A stretch of 62,845 bases of DNA from JBBRXZ01 sp038232415 (GTDB taxonomy: Bacteria > Patescibacteriota > Saccharimonadia > Saccharimonadales > UBA4665): NCBI GenBank assembly GCA_038232415.1, contig JBBSHY010000003.1:1-62845 (forward strand), read 5' to 3'. Shown here piece by piece: positions 25,999-34,691 of this stretch. The translations under genes and the position numbers were made by a program. Below the pieces are notes generated by a model that worked only from the letters and a program-made list of their open reading frames with translations, did no database searches and was not told the origin of the DNA. Position 1 is the stretch's first letter; the number at the start of each line of letters is the position of its first letter.

Positions 25999-26937
25999 AT
26001 GATAAGCAAAAAACTCACTGCTAACCATACCCAGCGCGCCTTACAAAGCTCAACTTTGTTGGTGTTGATCTATACGATCTTAATCTTTTTACTGCCTACA
26101 AATCAAAATACTATACTGACCTATCATCTAAGCTCAATTAACTACCGCATAATAGCATTCGTTATAGCACTCCCCGCCATGCTCTCCTGGTTCGCAGCGT
26201 TTATCGGCTACGTGGAACTGCATGAGTATGCCCATTCTATACGCAAAACTCAGGAAGGCGAGCATTTTAATAGATTGGCAGCTGGCTGCACCTGGTTGGC
26301 CTGGAGTCTTCCGGTACCGATAATAATTTCTTTACTTCTGAATGCCGCATCCAGCAAATGGACGAATTTACAGGGTGCAGCGATTATTATTAGCAATTAT
26401 CTTAACCTGCTGTTACCCCTGATAGCTTTTAGCATAATTGGCACAGCGTCACGCGGCTTACTGGATGACGCCAAGCTTAAGTTTAGTTTAGCCAGCGCCC
26501 GAATTATTGTTTTTTTGTTTCTAGGTGCCGGCGTCCTATATTGTTATCTGACCTTCCGGACCTTTGACTCAACCAGCCTGGCTTCAACCGACAATCCATA
26601 TTTTTTGCCCATCTGGCTGCTGGTATTAACCGTTACTATTCCATATCTGTATGCCTGGTTCATAGGCATCTTGGCAGCCTATGAGATCTCCCTTTTCAGC
26701 AAGCACTTAAGCGGCGTACTTTACAGGCAGGCTTTGCGCTTATTAGTCGGCGGCCTTATTGCTGTCATTGTCAGCTCTATTGCTCTCCAATATATTAATA
26801 GCGTGCAGCCACGCGTAAGTTACCTGATAGTCGATTATAGATTAGGGCTGACGGCGCTATTTCGTGTTATCGGCGGCGGCGGTTTTGTTCTTCTAACATT
26901 GGGCGCTCTCCGCCTAAAGAAAATCGAGGAGGTTTAG
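25999..26937 (+). CDS. Eight-helix membrane protein of a signalling operon, unknown
   Basis: The ATG at 25999 is preferred over an upstream TTG because GGTGAT (25985-25990) is well placed for it. The 312-residue product has about eight membrane helices and no enzyme motif that I recognise; short hydrophilic loops include HEYAHSIRKTQEGEHF. It is followed by a 90-residue soluble protein (4-nt gap, AGGAGG) and a PAS histidine kinase that lacks membrane segments. This suggests that the membrane protein is the sensing or anchoring partner of the kinase. No family name can be given. Confidence 0.65.
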   Translation: MISKKLTANHTQRALQSSTLLVLIYTILIFLLPTNQNTILTYHLSSINYRIIAFVIALPAMLSWFAAFIGYVELHEYAHSIRKTQEGEHFNRLAAGCTWLAWSLPVPIIISLLLNAASSKWTNLQGAAIIISNYLNLLLPLIAFSIIGTASRGLLDDAKLKFSLASARIIVFLFLGAGVLYCYLTFRTFDSTSLASTDNPYFLPIWLLVLTVTIPYLYAWFIGILAAYEISLFSKHLSGVLYRQALRLLVGGLIAVIVSSIALQYINSVQPRVSYLIVDYRLGLTALFRVIGGGGFVLLTLGALRLKKIEEV

Positions 26938-26941
26938 CGTT

Positions 26942-27214
26942 ATGAATGCCAAGCGCAACTCTTCAGTTTACGATCAGGTGGTTCGCGTAACCCATATCTA
27001 TCTGGGTCCTGCAGCCGATCGTTTTATAGCCAGGCAACTGGAAAATCACTTGCATAAATCACCTCAAGAACTGTCACAAGCTGATCTGTTAAGTCTGATT
27101 GACTGGATTCGTGTGGTAGTATCGCTGCTAACAGAGGATGACGAAATAATTGAAGAGTATACGAGTGAATTACGGAAATTAGCCCTCCCCTCAACTAAAC
27201 CTAAGGATGCTTAG
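26942..27214 (+). CDS. Small soluble protein in kinase operon, unknown
   Basis: This 90-residue, mostly helical protein follows a strong AGGAGG Shine-Dalgarno. It has the segments VVRVTHIYLGPAADRFI and LSQADLLSLIDWIRVVVSLL and an acidic patch TEDDEIIEEY. No known domain was recognised. It sits between the membrane protein (4-nt gap) and the histidine kinase (14-nt gap), and is almost certainly co-transcribed with both. A linker, regulator or phosphotransfer partner is possible, but it has no conserved phospho-His context. Function is unknown. Confidence 0.65.
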   Translation: MNAKRNSSVYDQVVRVTHIYLGPAADRFIARQLENHLHKSPQELSQADLLSLIDWIRVVVSLLTEDDEIIEEYTSELRKLALPSTKPKDA

Positions 27215-27228
27215 CGGCAATATTAATC

Positions 27229-28374
27229 ATGGCTCATATTAATAATGAACTACCGATACAATCCAAACGTACCATTCACGAGCAGCAGGCCACGGCTGAA
27301 GCCTTGTTTACAAGTATAGGCGATGGTGCCGTATCGACTGACGAATTCGGCCGAATTACCCGTATCAATCCTGTAGCCAGGCAAATATTAGGCTACGGTG
27401 AGTCTGAGCTCATAGGCACCTGGTTTCCTAAGAAAATCGTGGCTGTTACCAAAGATGATAAGCCGATAAATTTGATAGATCGTCCTATAACCCGGGCTTT
27501 TCTGACGGGTAAGCCGATCTCAGAGCATGTATACTACCGCCACAAAAACGGTCAAAAAATACCGGTAGCGGTCACCGCTTCGCCTATTCTGCTGGACGGG
27601 AAACCGCTTGGCGCCATAGAGGTATTCCGTGATATTACATTTGAACAGGAAGTTGACCGCATGAAGAGTGAGTTTATATCCCTGGCATCACATCAGTTAC
27701 GAACACCCTTATCAGCTATAAAAACCTATACCCATATGCTGAGCGAAGGCTACATGGGTAAGCTGAACGCCGCTCAGAAAAAGTCACTGGCTACGATTAT
27801 CGGCGCCAGCAACCGAATGAATGAATTAATCAGTACTCTGCTCAATATAACCCGCTTAGAAAGCGGCAGCATAGCCATAACTCCAAAAGTGCTGCAACTG
27901 GATAAAGTCGCCGAAGAAGTGGTCAGCGAATTGTCAGTATTGGCAGCCAGTAAATCCATTAATCTTGAGTTTTACACAAAAGGTAAATTAAGCACCGCTA
28001 TAAAAACCGACAATCTTCTTGTAAAAGAGATACTATCAAATTTAGTATCGAACGCTATTAAATACACACCCGACAACGGCAGTGTCAGCGTCACAGTAAG
28101 AGCCCGGCGGGCCGACATTCTAGTTGCCGTCACAGACAGCGGCTGGGGTATACCAAAACTTTCACAAGATCAGATATTCAGTAAATTTTACCGGGCACAG
28201 AACATTGTCAAGCGTGAAACAACAGGGACGGGCCTGGGCCTTTACTTAGTCAAGGGTCTGCTTGACGCTTTAGGCGGACAAATATGGTTCGAAAGCGAAG
28301 AAGAGAAGGCTACCACTTTCTTCTTTACCTTACCCCGTCCTAAACCTTTACCCGCAAAGCAAAAAACTGCGTAA
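27229..28374 (+). CDS. PAS-domain sensor histidine kinase, soluble
   Basis: This 381-residue kinase has a PAS domain (about 17-140), a HisKA domain with phospho-acceptor His155 in LASHQLRTPLSAI, and a HATPase_c domain with N-box Asn275, G1 DSGWGIP (303-309) and G2 GTGLGLY (333-339). It has no membrane helix, so its signal is cytoplasmic or comes through a partner such as the upstream membrane protein. A stand-alone receiver gene lies 107 nt downstream and is the likely target. The H-box and ATP-lid motifs place it near PhoR/WalK-type kinases. Confidence 0.92.
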   Translation: MAHINNELPIQSKRTIHEQQATAEALFTSIGDGAVSTDEFGRITRINPVARQILGYGESELIGTWFPKKIVAVTKDDKPINLIDRPITRAFLTGKPISEHVYYRHKNGQKIPVAVTASPILLDGKPLGAIEVFRDITFEQEVDRMKSEFISLASHQLRTPLSAIKTYTHMLSEGYMGKLNAAQKKSLATIIGASNRMNELISTLLNITRLESGSIAITPKVLQLDKVAEEVVSELSVLAASKSINLEFYTKGKLSTAIKTDNLLVKEILSNLVSNAIKYTPDNGSVSVTVRARRADILVAVTDSGWGIPKLSQDQIFSKFYRAQNIVKRETTGTGLGLYLVKGLLDALGGQIWFESEEEKATTFFFTLPRPKPLPAKQKTA

Positions 28375-28481
28375 ACTATCCTCGGCGCTGAGAAGTAGCC
28401 GGATTATCTTGTGAAAAATTTGATACGTAGATAAGCCCGGATCATGATATAAGTAAAGTAAACTTATAAAGGAGACTTCCT

Positions 28482-28886
28482 GTGCCACGAATACTAATTG
28501 TCGAAGATGATCGCGACCTCAATAACGCCTACAGTATTATCCTCAAACATGAAGGGCATAAAGTAGTTGAAGCCTTTGACGGCAAGGAGGCTATTGAGAA
28601 ATTAACTGACTTTAAACCTGATCTCATCCTGCTGGATCTATTAATGCCGGTTATGGGAGGTCTGGAATTCTTACAACAGTGGGATGTGCTTAATAAGCAC
28701 CGGGATGTGAAGGTATTAATATTTACAAATATGGAAAATTCTCCAGAGGTGGCGGAGGCCTACAAACTCGGGGCGAAGCGTTGCATAATCAAGTCCTGGA
28801 CAGCTCCGCATAACCTGGCCCGGGTAGTCAGTGATACATTGAAGGCCAAAGACGAGATAAAACCCGTCAAGGCGTCAGCGAAGTGA
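28482..28886 (+). CDS. Single-domain response regulator receiver
   Basis: This 134-residue receiver starts with GTG after AAAGGAG. It has the acidic pair Glu8/Asp9 (VEDD), phospho-acceptor Asp52 (LLDLLMP), a conserved Thr in IFTNM and a Lys in CIIKSW. There is no DNA-binding or output domain, so it acts by protein contact or as a phosphate relay, like CheY or Spo0F. It follows the PAS kinase on the same strand with a 107-nt gap. Its 3' end overlaps the convergent Crp/Fnr gene by 20 nt, which could allow antisense interplay. Confidence 0.9.
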   Translation: MPRILIVEDDRDLNNAYSIILKHEGHKVVEAFDGKEAIEKLTDFKPDLILLDLLMPVMGGLEFLQQWDVLNKHRDVKVLIFTNMENSPEVAEAYKLGAKRCIIKSWTAPHNLARVVSDTLKAKDEIKPVKASAK

Positions 28887-29565
28887 GCTGTATATCGGCG
28901 ATAAACTGATCATTCAAGAGTTGCATAAGCCTGTCTAGATCCAGGTTATAGGGTATATGCTTGCCATAATCAATAACGCCCTGTTTTTTTAATTTATTCA
29001 GTTCTGTGGCCGCTGTTTCACGCGTTAACCCTGTCAGATTAGCAAAATCCTGATGGGTTAGATCAAGTGTTAACTCAATCTTGCCGTTAGCGGTTGCGCG
29101 CCCGTGAGTCAACGCCAGATAATGAAGTGTATAAACCAGTTTATCGCTCGCCCGTGAATGCTGGAGAGCATTGAGCCGTATAGAACCTCCTAATTGGTCA
29201 GATAATAGCCTCTCAAACTCCTGGTAGAGAAGCTCTGGGCTCCTTTTGATAAAATTTACGAATTCGTCTCGATCGATTACATTAACTTGTACTTCTGGTG
29301 TAAATGCCTCGTAATAATAGATAGCACTCGCCACTTTTCCATATATCCATGAGGCTGGAAAAGCATTATCTGCCGAGTAAAATGCCACGGGTTTTTCGTC
29401 GCCGCCAACGCTTAAATTATAGGCTTTTACAGTTCCGCTTTTAACTACCAGGGCACTGCGCGGCGCTTCGCCTTGGAAAATTATCATTTCGCCTTTTTTA
29501 TAACTACGCATAGGATGCCTCTCTAAAAAGGCATGGAGGTAATTCACTGCTACATTGTCACTCAT
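28867..29565 (-). CDS. Crp/Fnr family transcription regulator
   Basis: This 232-residue protein has an N-terminal cyclic-nucleotide-binding beta-barrel (about 18-125, RSYKKGEMIIFQGE) and a C-terminal winged helix (recognition region FANLTGLTRETAATELNKL). The central helix is the dimer interface. No Cys cluster for an Fnr-type Fe-S centre is visible, and the cAMP phosphate-binding motif is not clearly conserved, so the ligand is unknown. It has its own TATGAT 8 nt before the ATG. A short inverted repeat GTCTG-CA-CAGAC (29594-29605) near the -35 could be an autoregulatory operator. Confidence 0.88.
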   Translation of the reverse strand: MSDNVAVNYLHAFLERHPMRSYKKGEMIIFQGEAPRSALVVKSGTVKAYNLSVGGDEKPVAFYSADNAFPASWIYGKVASAIYYYEAFTPEVQVNVIDRDEFVNFIKRSPELLYQEFERLLSDQLGGSIRLNALQHSRASDKLVYTLHYLALTHGRATANGKIELTLDLTHQDFANLTGLTRETAATELNKLKKQGVIDYGKHIPYNLDLDRLMQLLNDQFIADIQLTSLTP

Positions 29566-29573
29566 TACAGGGC

Positions 29574-29579
29574 ATCATA
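29574..29579 (-). promoter_or_regulatory. -10 hexamer TATGAT, 8 nt before Crp/Fnr start
   Basis: On the minus strand TATGAT is followed by 8 nt and the ATG at 29565. No Shine-Dalgarno is present. A GTCTG-CA-CAGAC inverted repeat at 29594-29605 overlaps the expected -35 position and may bind a dimeric regulator. Confidence 0.45.
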
Positions 29580-29619
29580 CCATTCTGGGGAGTGTCTGCA
29601 CAGACCTATAGGGTATATA

Positions 29620-31191
29620 CTATGGCTGCCCTTGGTTAGACGTGTCGTTGGTAACCGAGCTTTGTTGATCTGTCCCCAGTACGATTATAAAATCGGCATC
29701 GTAAATGTTAGCGTAGGGATTTTGTGTTATCAGATTATTGCCAAATAGTTTCTTCAAAGCGGCACTAGTAGCCGGATTTTTGCCCGCTGGAAGCTCGATA
29801 ATACTCGTTGTGGTCTGCGTCGAGGTGCGAGCATCACCGACGGCATCGACTATGATATTGCCGGCGATTAGCTTTCGCTGGACATTGCCTGCCAGGCCAT
29901 TGATTGTGGTGCCGTTTAGTACTACTACTCTGGCGGCTTCCTGGACAAGAGGATCGGAAGAGGTCTGGCGATTGATAAAGGCCTGGATGTCACTAAAGTT
30001 GTCGATACCTTTGGCTGGAATTAAGGCTGATTGTCCTTGAGGCGTAGAGTAACTAACCAGCAAATTTTTACCATTGGCTTTGTCAAGACTCAGTGACTGT
30101 ATACTATTACTGTCGATCTTCTTTGTCAGCTCATATAAACGCCTCACCTCCGGAAGCTTGAAATCAGTTTTAACGTTATTGCCTATGGCATCAGACAGGC
30201 TACTTAATTTAGCAGGGTTTGCCAGGACTCCGGCCGAAACAGCTTTCGTTTTTAGGGCAACTACCATTTGACGCTGGTGCTCTGTCCGGTCAAAATCACT
30301 AGCCGCAAAGCCATAAGAACGGTAGGAGTCACCCCTCGCTCGCGCTAGATCCAAAGCCTGATGGCCATTTAAGAGATGCGGGCCGTTGGTTAATTTGACT
30401 AGCGGACCTTTGGTCGCCCAATCGATATTAGGATCGTACAGACCCCGCGGATCACTGCTTTTGATTGTCAGGTTAATACCGCCGACCGCGTCAACCGATT
30501 GCTCCAAAGCTTTGTAATCTATCAATGCGTAGTAATTAATCTTAATTCCCAGGTTCTGGCTGACTATTTGTGTTAGCAGCCCCATACCTCCCGACGGATA
30601 GCCATTAGCCCTATAGTCTTCGTCTTGGCCTACAACGTAGGCATTATTAATTTTTTGGTGGCCGTCTGCCGGAATGTGAACCCACAGATCGCGCGGCAGA
30701 CTTAGCAAAAAAGCTTTATTGTGTTTGGTGTCTATACTCATGAGCATAATTGAATCAGTTAAATTAGCTCCGTTATGGCCTGGATCATCGGCCGAATTGC
30801 CGGCCAGGAGAATGTTGACACGTCCGCTGTCCTCTCCCTTGAGCTTGGTGGTCGTGAGTACGCCCAAAATATTGCCGCCGAACAGTTTATGGGCATTGTA
30901 AATAAATTTACCGCCAACCCAGCCGCCCAGCAGCAGTACGAGTAAGGCCACGGTAATTACTGATCGTTTAAGCGTTATTTTATGCCATGCACGGTATAAT
31001 CGGCCGCGTTTTGTCGGTGTGCCGGAAGCTAAACGTCTTTTGTGGTAATCTCTAGGGTCGTACTGATAATTAGGCAGTGTGGTGCCTATACTGGGAAACT
31101 GGGCAGCTTTTTTGGCTACTACTACGTCCTGGCCCGGCCGTATAGGGACGGCAACGGCATTTAAGGAGTTACGGCGCGGCTTTTGTTGCAT
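29620..31191 (-). CDS. LytR-CpsA-Psr (LCP) family glycopolymer ligase with LytR_C domain
   Basis: I start at 31191 because a TATAAT (31207-31212) lies 15 nt upstream and inside the longer frame. The 523-residue protein has a cytoplasmic N-terminus (about 70 residues), one membrane helix (about 77-98) and an LCP domain (LSLPRDLWVHIP, KINNAY, Arg-rich DLARARGDSYRS and DFDRTEHQRQM). A LytR_C domain (VVVLNGTTINGLAG onward) follows. LCP proteins attach lipid-linked glycopolymers to peptidoglycan or proteins. Together with the sortase this implies a Gram-positive-like wall. The divergent GT2 at 31308 may share its regulatory region. Confidence 0.9.
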   Translation of the reverse strand: MQQKPRRNSLNAVAVPIRPGQDVVVAKKAAQFPSIGTTLPNYQYDPRDYHKRRLASGTPTKRGRLYRAWHKITLKRSVITVALLVLLLGGWVGGKFIYNAHKLFGGNILGVLTTTKLKGEDSGRVNILLAGNSADDPGHNGANLTDSIMLMSIDTKHNKAFLLSLPRDLWVHIPADGHQKINNAYVVGQDEDYRANGYPSGGMGLLTQIVSQNLGIKINYYALIDYKALEQSVDAVGGINLTIKSSDPRGLYDPNIDWATKGPLVKLTNGPHLLNGHQALDLARARGDSYRSYGFAASDFDRTEHQRQMVVALKTKAVSAGVLANPAKLSSLSDAIGNNVKTDFKLPEVRRLYELTKKIDSNSIQSLSLDKANGKNLLVSYSTPQGQSALIPAKGIDNFSDIQAFINRQTSSDPLVQEAARVVVLNGTTINGLAGNVQRKLIAGNIIVDAVGDARTSTQTTTSIIELPAGKNPATSAALKKLFGNNLITQNPYANIYDADFIIVLGTDQQSSVTNDTSNQGQP

Positions 31192-31206
31192 TTCAGGTGA
31201 ACCTCT

Positions 31207-31212
31207 ATTATA
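31207..31212 (-). promoter_or_regulatory. -10 hexamer TATAAT for LCP gene
   Basis: TATAAT on the minus strand lies 15 nt before the ATG at 31191. GAGGT between them could be a weak ribosome binding site. The divergent promoter at 31287-31292 serves the plus-strand GT2. Confidence 0.5.
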
Positions 31213-31286
31213 CCGATAGAAGCACTTTGGTGCGAGTAATTTTTTATTACCCGGCCGGACTGCTATCATTTACTACCTCTGTCAGA

Positions 31287-31292
31287 TATACT
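31287..31292 (+). promoter_or_regulatory. -10 hexamer TATACT for DPM-like GT2
   Basis: TATACT lies 15 nt before the ATG at 31308, and AAGCAGG between them is a weak Shine-Dalgarno. Confidence 0.4.
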
Positions 31293-31307
31293 GTTAAGCA
31301 GGTTATT

Positions 31308-32252
31308 ATGAAACTGGTTATCCACATACCCTGCTTGAATGAAGAGACGACTTTACCGTTAGTGCTTAGCGACCTGCCCAAGCATATTACAGGCATTGAC
31401 GAGATCATAGTTTTAGTTACTGACGACGGCTCAACCGACAAGACTTTGGCTATTGCTAAAAAACACGGTGTCGAACACTTTGTACATCATACGCGTAACC
31501 AGGGTCTTGGCCGGTCGTTTCACGATGGGGCTCAAAAAGCCCTGGAGCTCGGTGCAGATATACTGGTCAACACCGACGGCGACAACCAATACCCGGGCAA
31601 CCGCATCGGTGATCTTTTACAACCCATCCTAAAAGGGCAGGCCGACATCGTCATAGGCGACCGTCAAACCCATAAGATTGAACACTTCTCGCCTGCAAAG
31701 AAGATATTGCAACGCTTAGGCAGTGCCGTTGTCAATCGTGCCGCCGGCACTAAATTACCGGATGCTACCAGCGGTTTCCGGGCTTACAGCCGTGAATCAC
31801 TCTTACGTCTCAATACCATCAGCCGTTTCAGCTACTGCACAGAGACCATAATCCAGGCCGGTAATAAAGGGCTGCACATCACCAGCATTCCGATCGATAC
31901 CAACCCTAAACTGCGCGAATCCCGCCTGTTCAAATCAACAAGCGAACATGTCCGCAAATCAGCTTTTACCATCATCCGCGCCTTTATAATGTATAAACCC
32001 TATATTATCTTTGGATGGCTCGGCGGAATATTATTAGCCCTGGGATTAATACCTTTCGCACGTTTTGTATACTTCAGCTTAGAAGAGGGCTCTACGCGAG
32101 GCCACATCCAATCTCTGCTGGCAGGATCACTCTTAATGATCGCGGCATTCTTATGCCTGGTGCTGAACATCATTGCCGACTTGATTCGCACTAACCGCAT
32201 CCTCACAGAAGATAACTTGGAACAAACCAAGCGCCAGCGCTTTTCCGCTTAA
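31308..32252 (+). CDS. DPM1/GtrB-like polyprenyl-phosphate glycosyltransferase, family 2
   Basis: The ATG at 31308 puts the GT-A motif at the N-terminus as in homologues (KLVIHIPCLNEETTLP). The 314-residue protein shows VTDDGSTD, NTDGDNQY (metal-binding DGD) and DATSGFRAYSRE, and ends in two membrane helices (about 230-252 and 268-295). Such enzymes load a hexose onto a polyprenyl phosphate at the cytoplasmic face. The adjacent convergent gene is a GT-C-like multi-pass protein of the kind that uses these donors. Upstream frame codons to 31197 overlap the promoter and are not counted. Confidence 0.88.
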   Translation: MKLVIHIPCLNEETTLPLVLSDLPKHITGIDEIIVLVTDDGSTDKTLAIAKKHGVEHFVHHTRNQGLGRSFHDGAQKALELGADILVNTDGDNQYPGNRIGDLLQPILKGQADIVIGDRQTHKIEHFSPAKKILQRLGSAVVNRAAGTKLPDATSGFRAYSRESLLRLNTISRFSYCTETIIQAGNKGLHITSIPIDTNPKLRESRLFKSTSEHVRKSAFTIIRAFIMYKPYIIFGWLGGILLALGLIPFARFVYFSLEEGSTRGHIQSLLAGSLLMIAAFLCLVLNIIADLIRTNRILTEDNLEQTKRQRFSA

Positions 32253-33769
32253 CGCAAGTACTGGGTAGGGCGGTAATAGCCAGGCGTAACCGGTCCCAAA
32301 GTACGTTTTACGGCATTGTTTGCCGAGTGCACAGTACCATTCGGCCAATACCAGGCATCACTGCTGCGAAGGATATAGGTCAAAGCACCACCACCCCAAA
32401 TAATGCACAGCACGGCAGCAGTTAATACTACGAGTTTCAAAGTTCGCCATTTCCTGATTAGTTCGTTTATGGCTGCGGCAGCTACAACAAAAACCGGCAA
32501 CAACACCGGCAATAAATATCGTCCGTTGATAGCCACCGGCTGTCCGGTACGCAAAAAGGCCCGGTAGCCGTCCACCCATAACACACTGATATATACGGCT
32601 GTCACCGCAAAAAACAGCCAAAGAACAGCGGTGTTATATTTTTTGAAAAGCCGCAAAGCGGTAACTGGTAATGCCAATGAACTCACGGCAATAAGGCCTA
32701 TGGCGCTAAGCGCCGGCACTGTCAACGGCCCGCGTGTTTCAAAGTCAGAGGCCGGTCCGTCAACGGCAAAAAATGTCCTGAACCACATTTCATAAAGCCA
32801 TTCGCGGGCGTATGTTAAAGGACTGCGCGGACTCTGTGCCTTTGCCGCTTCAAAGTCGTAGTCGCGGATCCAGGGGCCGTATTCACGGCATTGCTCAACA
32901 CTTAGTACTTTACTGCAATCCGGTAACGGCGTATGGTAGTGGACCGTATTTAGACCGTAACGTTCGACCACCAGTCCAGCAGACAGCACTAGCAATGCAA
33001 CTAATCCCAAGCGAAGCCCTTTACTCAGCTCACGCCAAGCACCCAAAAGTGCCATCCGTAAATCGCTGATTGATCGGTAAGACTGCCAGAGACGGACAAT
33101 TATAAAGCCGGCAATGGCCACAAGTATTGGCAAAAAGGCGTACTTAACAAGACTTGCTAATAAGCCCACTATGGCTAGCAATATAAATGTTTTGACATCA
33201 ATCTGTTTCTTCCGGGCCAATGATGCGTCAAAAAGGGTAGCTAACAGCAAAATCAGGGCTACCATAGGCATCAAGAGGTTATCGTAATTGATTTGAGCCG
33301 CCAGCAAGGGCACTATGGGCAGCAGAACGAAAATAAGCAGGCAAGTATGCGCTATTGCCTTGGAAACACCGGTTTTGAGCAATAAACGGCGATACAGCAC
33401 CAAGCCGCCCGCAAACAGACCAATATTAATAAACCTGAGTATCAGCACCTGGATAGTTTGACTGGCCGTAAACAGACTGATTAATCTATAAGGAAAGCTC
33501 ATTAGGTAATGATAAAGGTAAGACGGGTCGCGTCCTACGGCTCCGAACATATCCGCGCCTTCCGGCTGATTAGACCAGAATGGACTTATGTGATGAGCGT
33601 ACAGCCGTATGATACCCAAATGGAAATCCTCGTCAAATGCCATCGGGTAGCGGCCGCTCAGGGCAATCCAGACTGCTTGAAGCACCAACAGGGTTACTAT
33701 AGCCCAAAAGAACATGGAACTGCCTAACAGCTTAATTATGCGTTCGGTATAGTTAGTTTTTTTAGGCAT
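32249..33769 (-). CDS. GT-C-like multi-pass membrane glycosyltransferase
   Basis: The 506-residue protein has about ten membrane helices. A first external loop carries acidic FDEDFH shortly after helix 1, the place where GT-C enzymes (PMT, ArnT, GT39/GT83) have their catalytic Asp/Glu. I choose the ATG at 33769, because the upstream ATG at 33790 lies within a TATAAT (33789-33794). GT-C enzymes transfer sugar from polyprenyl-phosphate donors outside the cell. The convergent DPM-like gene (4-nt overlap) could supply that donor. Overall similarity to a named subfamily is weak, so only the class is assigned. Confidence 0.7.
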   Translation of the reverse strand: MPKKTNYTERIIKLLGSSMFFWAIVTLLVLQAVWIALSGRYPMAFDEDFHLGIIRLYAHHISPFWSNQPEGADMFGAVGRDPSYLYHYLMSFPYRLISLFTASQTIQVLILRFINIGLFAGGLVLYRRLLLKTGVSKAIAHTCLLIFVLLPIVPLLAAQINYDNLLMPMVALILLLATLFDASLARKKQIDVKTFILLAIVGLLASLVKYAFLPILVAIAGFIIVRLWQSYRSISDLRMALLGAWRELSKGLRLGLVALLVLSAGLVVERYGLNTVHYHTPLPDCSKVLSVEQCREYGPWIRDYDFEAAKAQSPRSPLTYAREWLYEMWFRTFFAVDGPASDFETRGPLTVPALSAIGLIAVSSLALPVTALRLFKKYNTAVLWLFFAVTAVYISVLWVDGYRAFLRTGQPVAINGRYLLPVLLPVFVVAAAAINELIRKWRTLKLVVLTAAVLCIIWGGGALTYILRSSDAWYWPNGTVHSANNAVKRTLGPVTPGYYRPTQYLR

Positions 33770-33788
33770 AACAGTATAAGTACAGTCC

Positions 33789-33794
33789 ATTATA
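33789..33794 (-). promoter_or_regulatory. -10 hexamer TATAAT, divergent region 33770-33801
   Basis: TATAAT on the minus strand overlaps the first possible ATG (33790) of the GT-C-like gene, arguing for the start at 33769. On the plus strand TATAAG (33791-33796) lies 5 nt before the ATG of the UPF0104 gene at 33802. The two -10 elements therefore overlap back to back. Confidence 0.45.
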
Positions 33795-33801
33795 AGCTAA
33801 T

Positions 33802-34686
33802 ATGTTTAAGATGAAACGAAACCTCTGGCGCCAGGTAGCCGCAGTAGCTGTCCTGATCATAACTGTGGCAGCCTTCGCCTATTATTTTGCTAGTCACGCC
33901 GAAGTCCGCCACCAGCTGGGCCATACTTCGCCTAGCGTCATCTTAACTATTTTCACCCTGGATCTGACGGGTATAGCAGTACTGTCAATGGTGGCTTATG
34001 CCACCGTCAGATTATGTAAAGTAAGCTTGGGTAAAAATGAAAGCCTGCTCCTGACGGCTTACTCTTCGGTAATTAACTTCTTCGGCCCTTTGCAGAGCGG
34101 CCCGGCCTTCCGAGCCGTTTACCTCAAAAAAAAGCACGGTATCAACTTAAAAAACTACGCAGCCGCTACTCTGGTGTATTACTTTTTCTACGGCAGCTTC
34201 AGCAGCCTCTTTTTGCTTTCAGGACTGCTGAAATTGTGGCTGGTAGTAGCGGTAGTAGTGGTCTTGTCGTTCGCGGTCTTGGCCTGGCGCAGCCAACGCT
34301 TCGGCCCGCGCCTAAAAGAGCTTAACATAGGCGGCTGGCACTACCTGGCACTGGCTACGTTGCTCCAGGTAATAATCGTGACGGGCATATATTACGTAGA
34401 GCTAATAAGCGTCGCTCCAGGCACACACTTGTCCCAAGCCATAATTTACACTGGTGCCGCCAACCTGGCCCTATTTGTATCATTTACCCCGGGGGCAATC
34501 GGTTTCCGCGAATCTTTCCTGTTATTTTCCCAAAATTTACACCATATAAGCAGCGCTACTATCGTAGCAGCCAACATCTTAGATCGCGCTATGATTATCT
34601 TGCTGCTGCTCACTCTGGCACTGTTTATCTTTGGCACCCACGCACGCAGGCGGCTGGATCTGGCAAACCCAAAGCAAGTTAACTGA
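33802..34686 (+). CDS. UPF0104 / LPG-synthase-TM family membrane protein
   Basis: This 294-residue protein has about eight helices and the family signature FVSFTPGAIGFRESFL near the C-terminus. It is a distant paralogue of the protein at 24889 and also lacks any catalytic domain. Such proteins are thought to flip lipid-linked sugars or lipids. It is divergent from a GT-C-like transferase with only a 32-nt gap, and the next gene (a polyprenyl synthase) converges on it. A role in polyprenyl-linked glycan export is reasonable but inferred. Confidence 0.82.
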   Translation: MFKMKRNLWRQVAAVAVLIITVAAFAYYFASHAEVRHQLGHTSPSVILTIFTLDLTGIAVLSMVAYATVRLCKVSLGKNESLLLTAYSSVINFFGPLQSGPAFRAVYLKKKHGINLKNYAAATLVYYFFYGSFSSLFLLSGLLKLWLVVAVVVVLSFAVLAWRSQRFGPRLKELNIGGWHYLALATLLQVIIVTGIYYVELISVAPGTHLSQAIIYTGAANLALFVSFTPGAIGFRESFLLFSQNLHHISSATIVAANILDRAMIILLLLTLALFIFGTHARRRLDLANPKQVN

Positions 34687-34691
34687 ACCTT

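Noticed and set aside
33770..33790. ATG at 33790 as start of the GT-C-like gene
   Set aside because: This ATG lies within a TATAAT on the same strand; the next ATG at 33769 is favoured.
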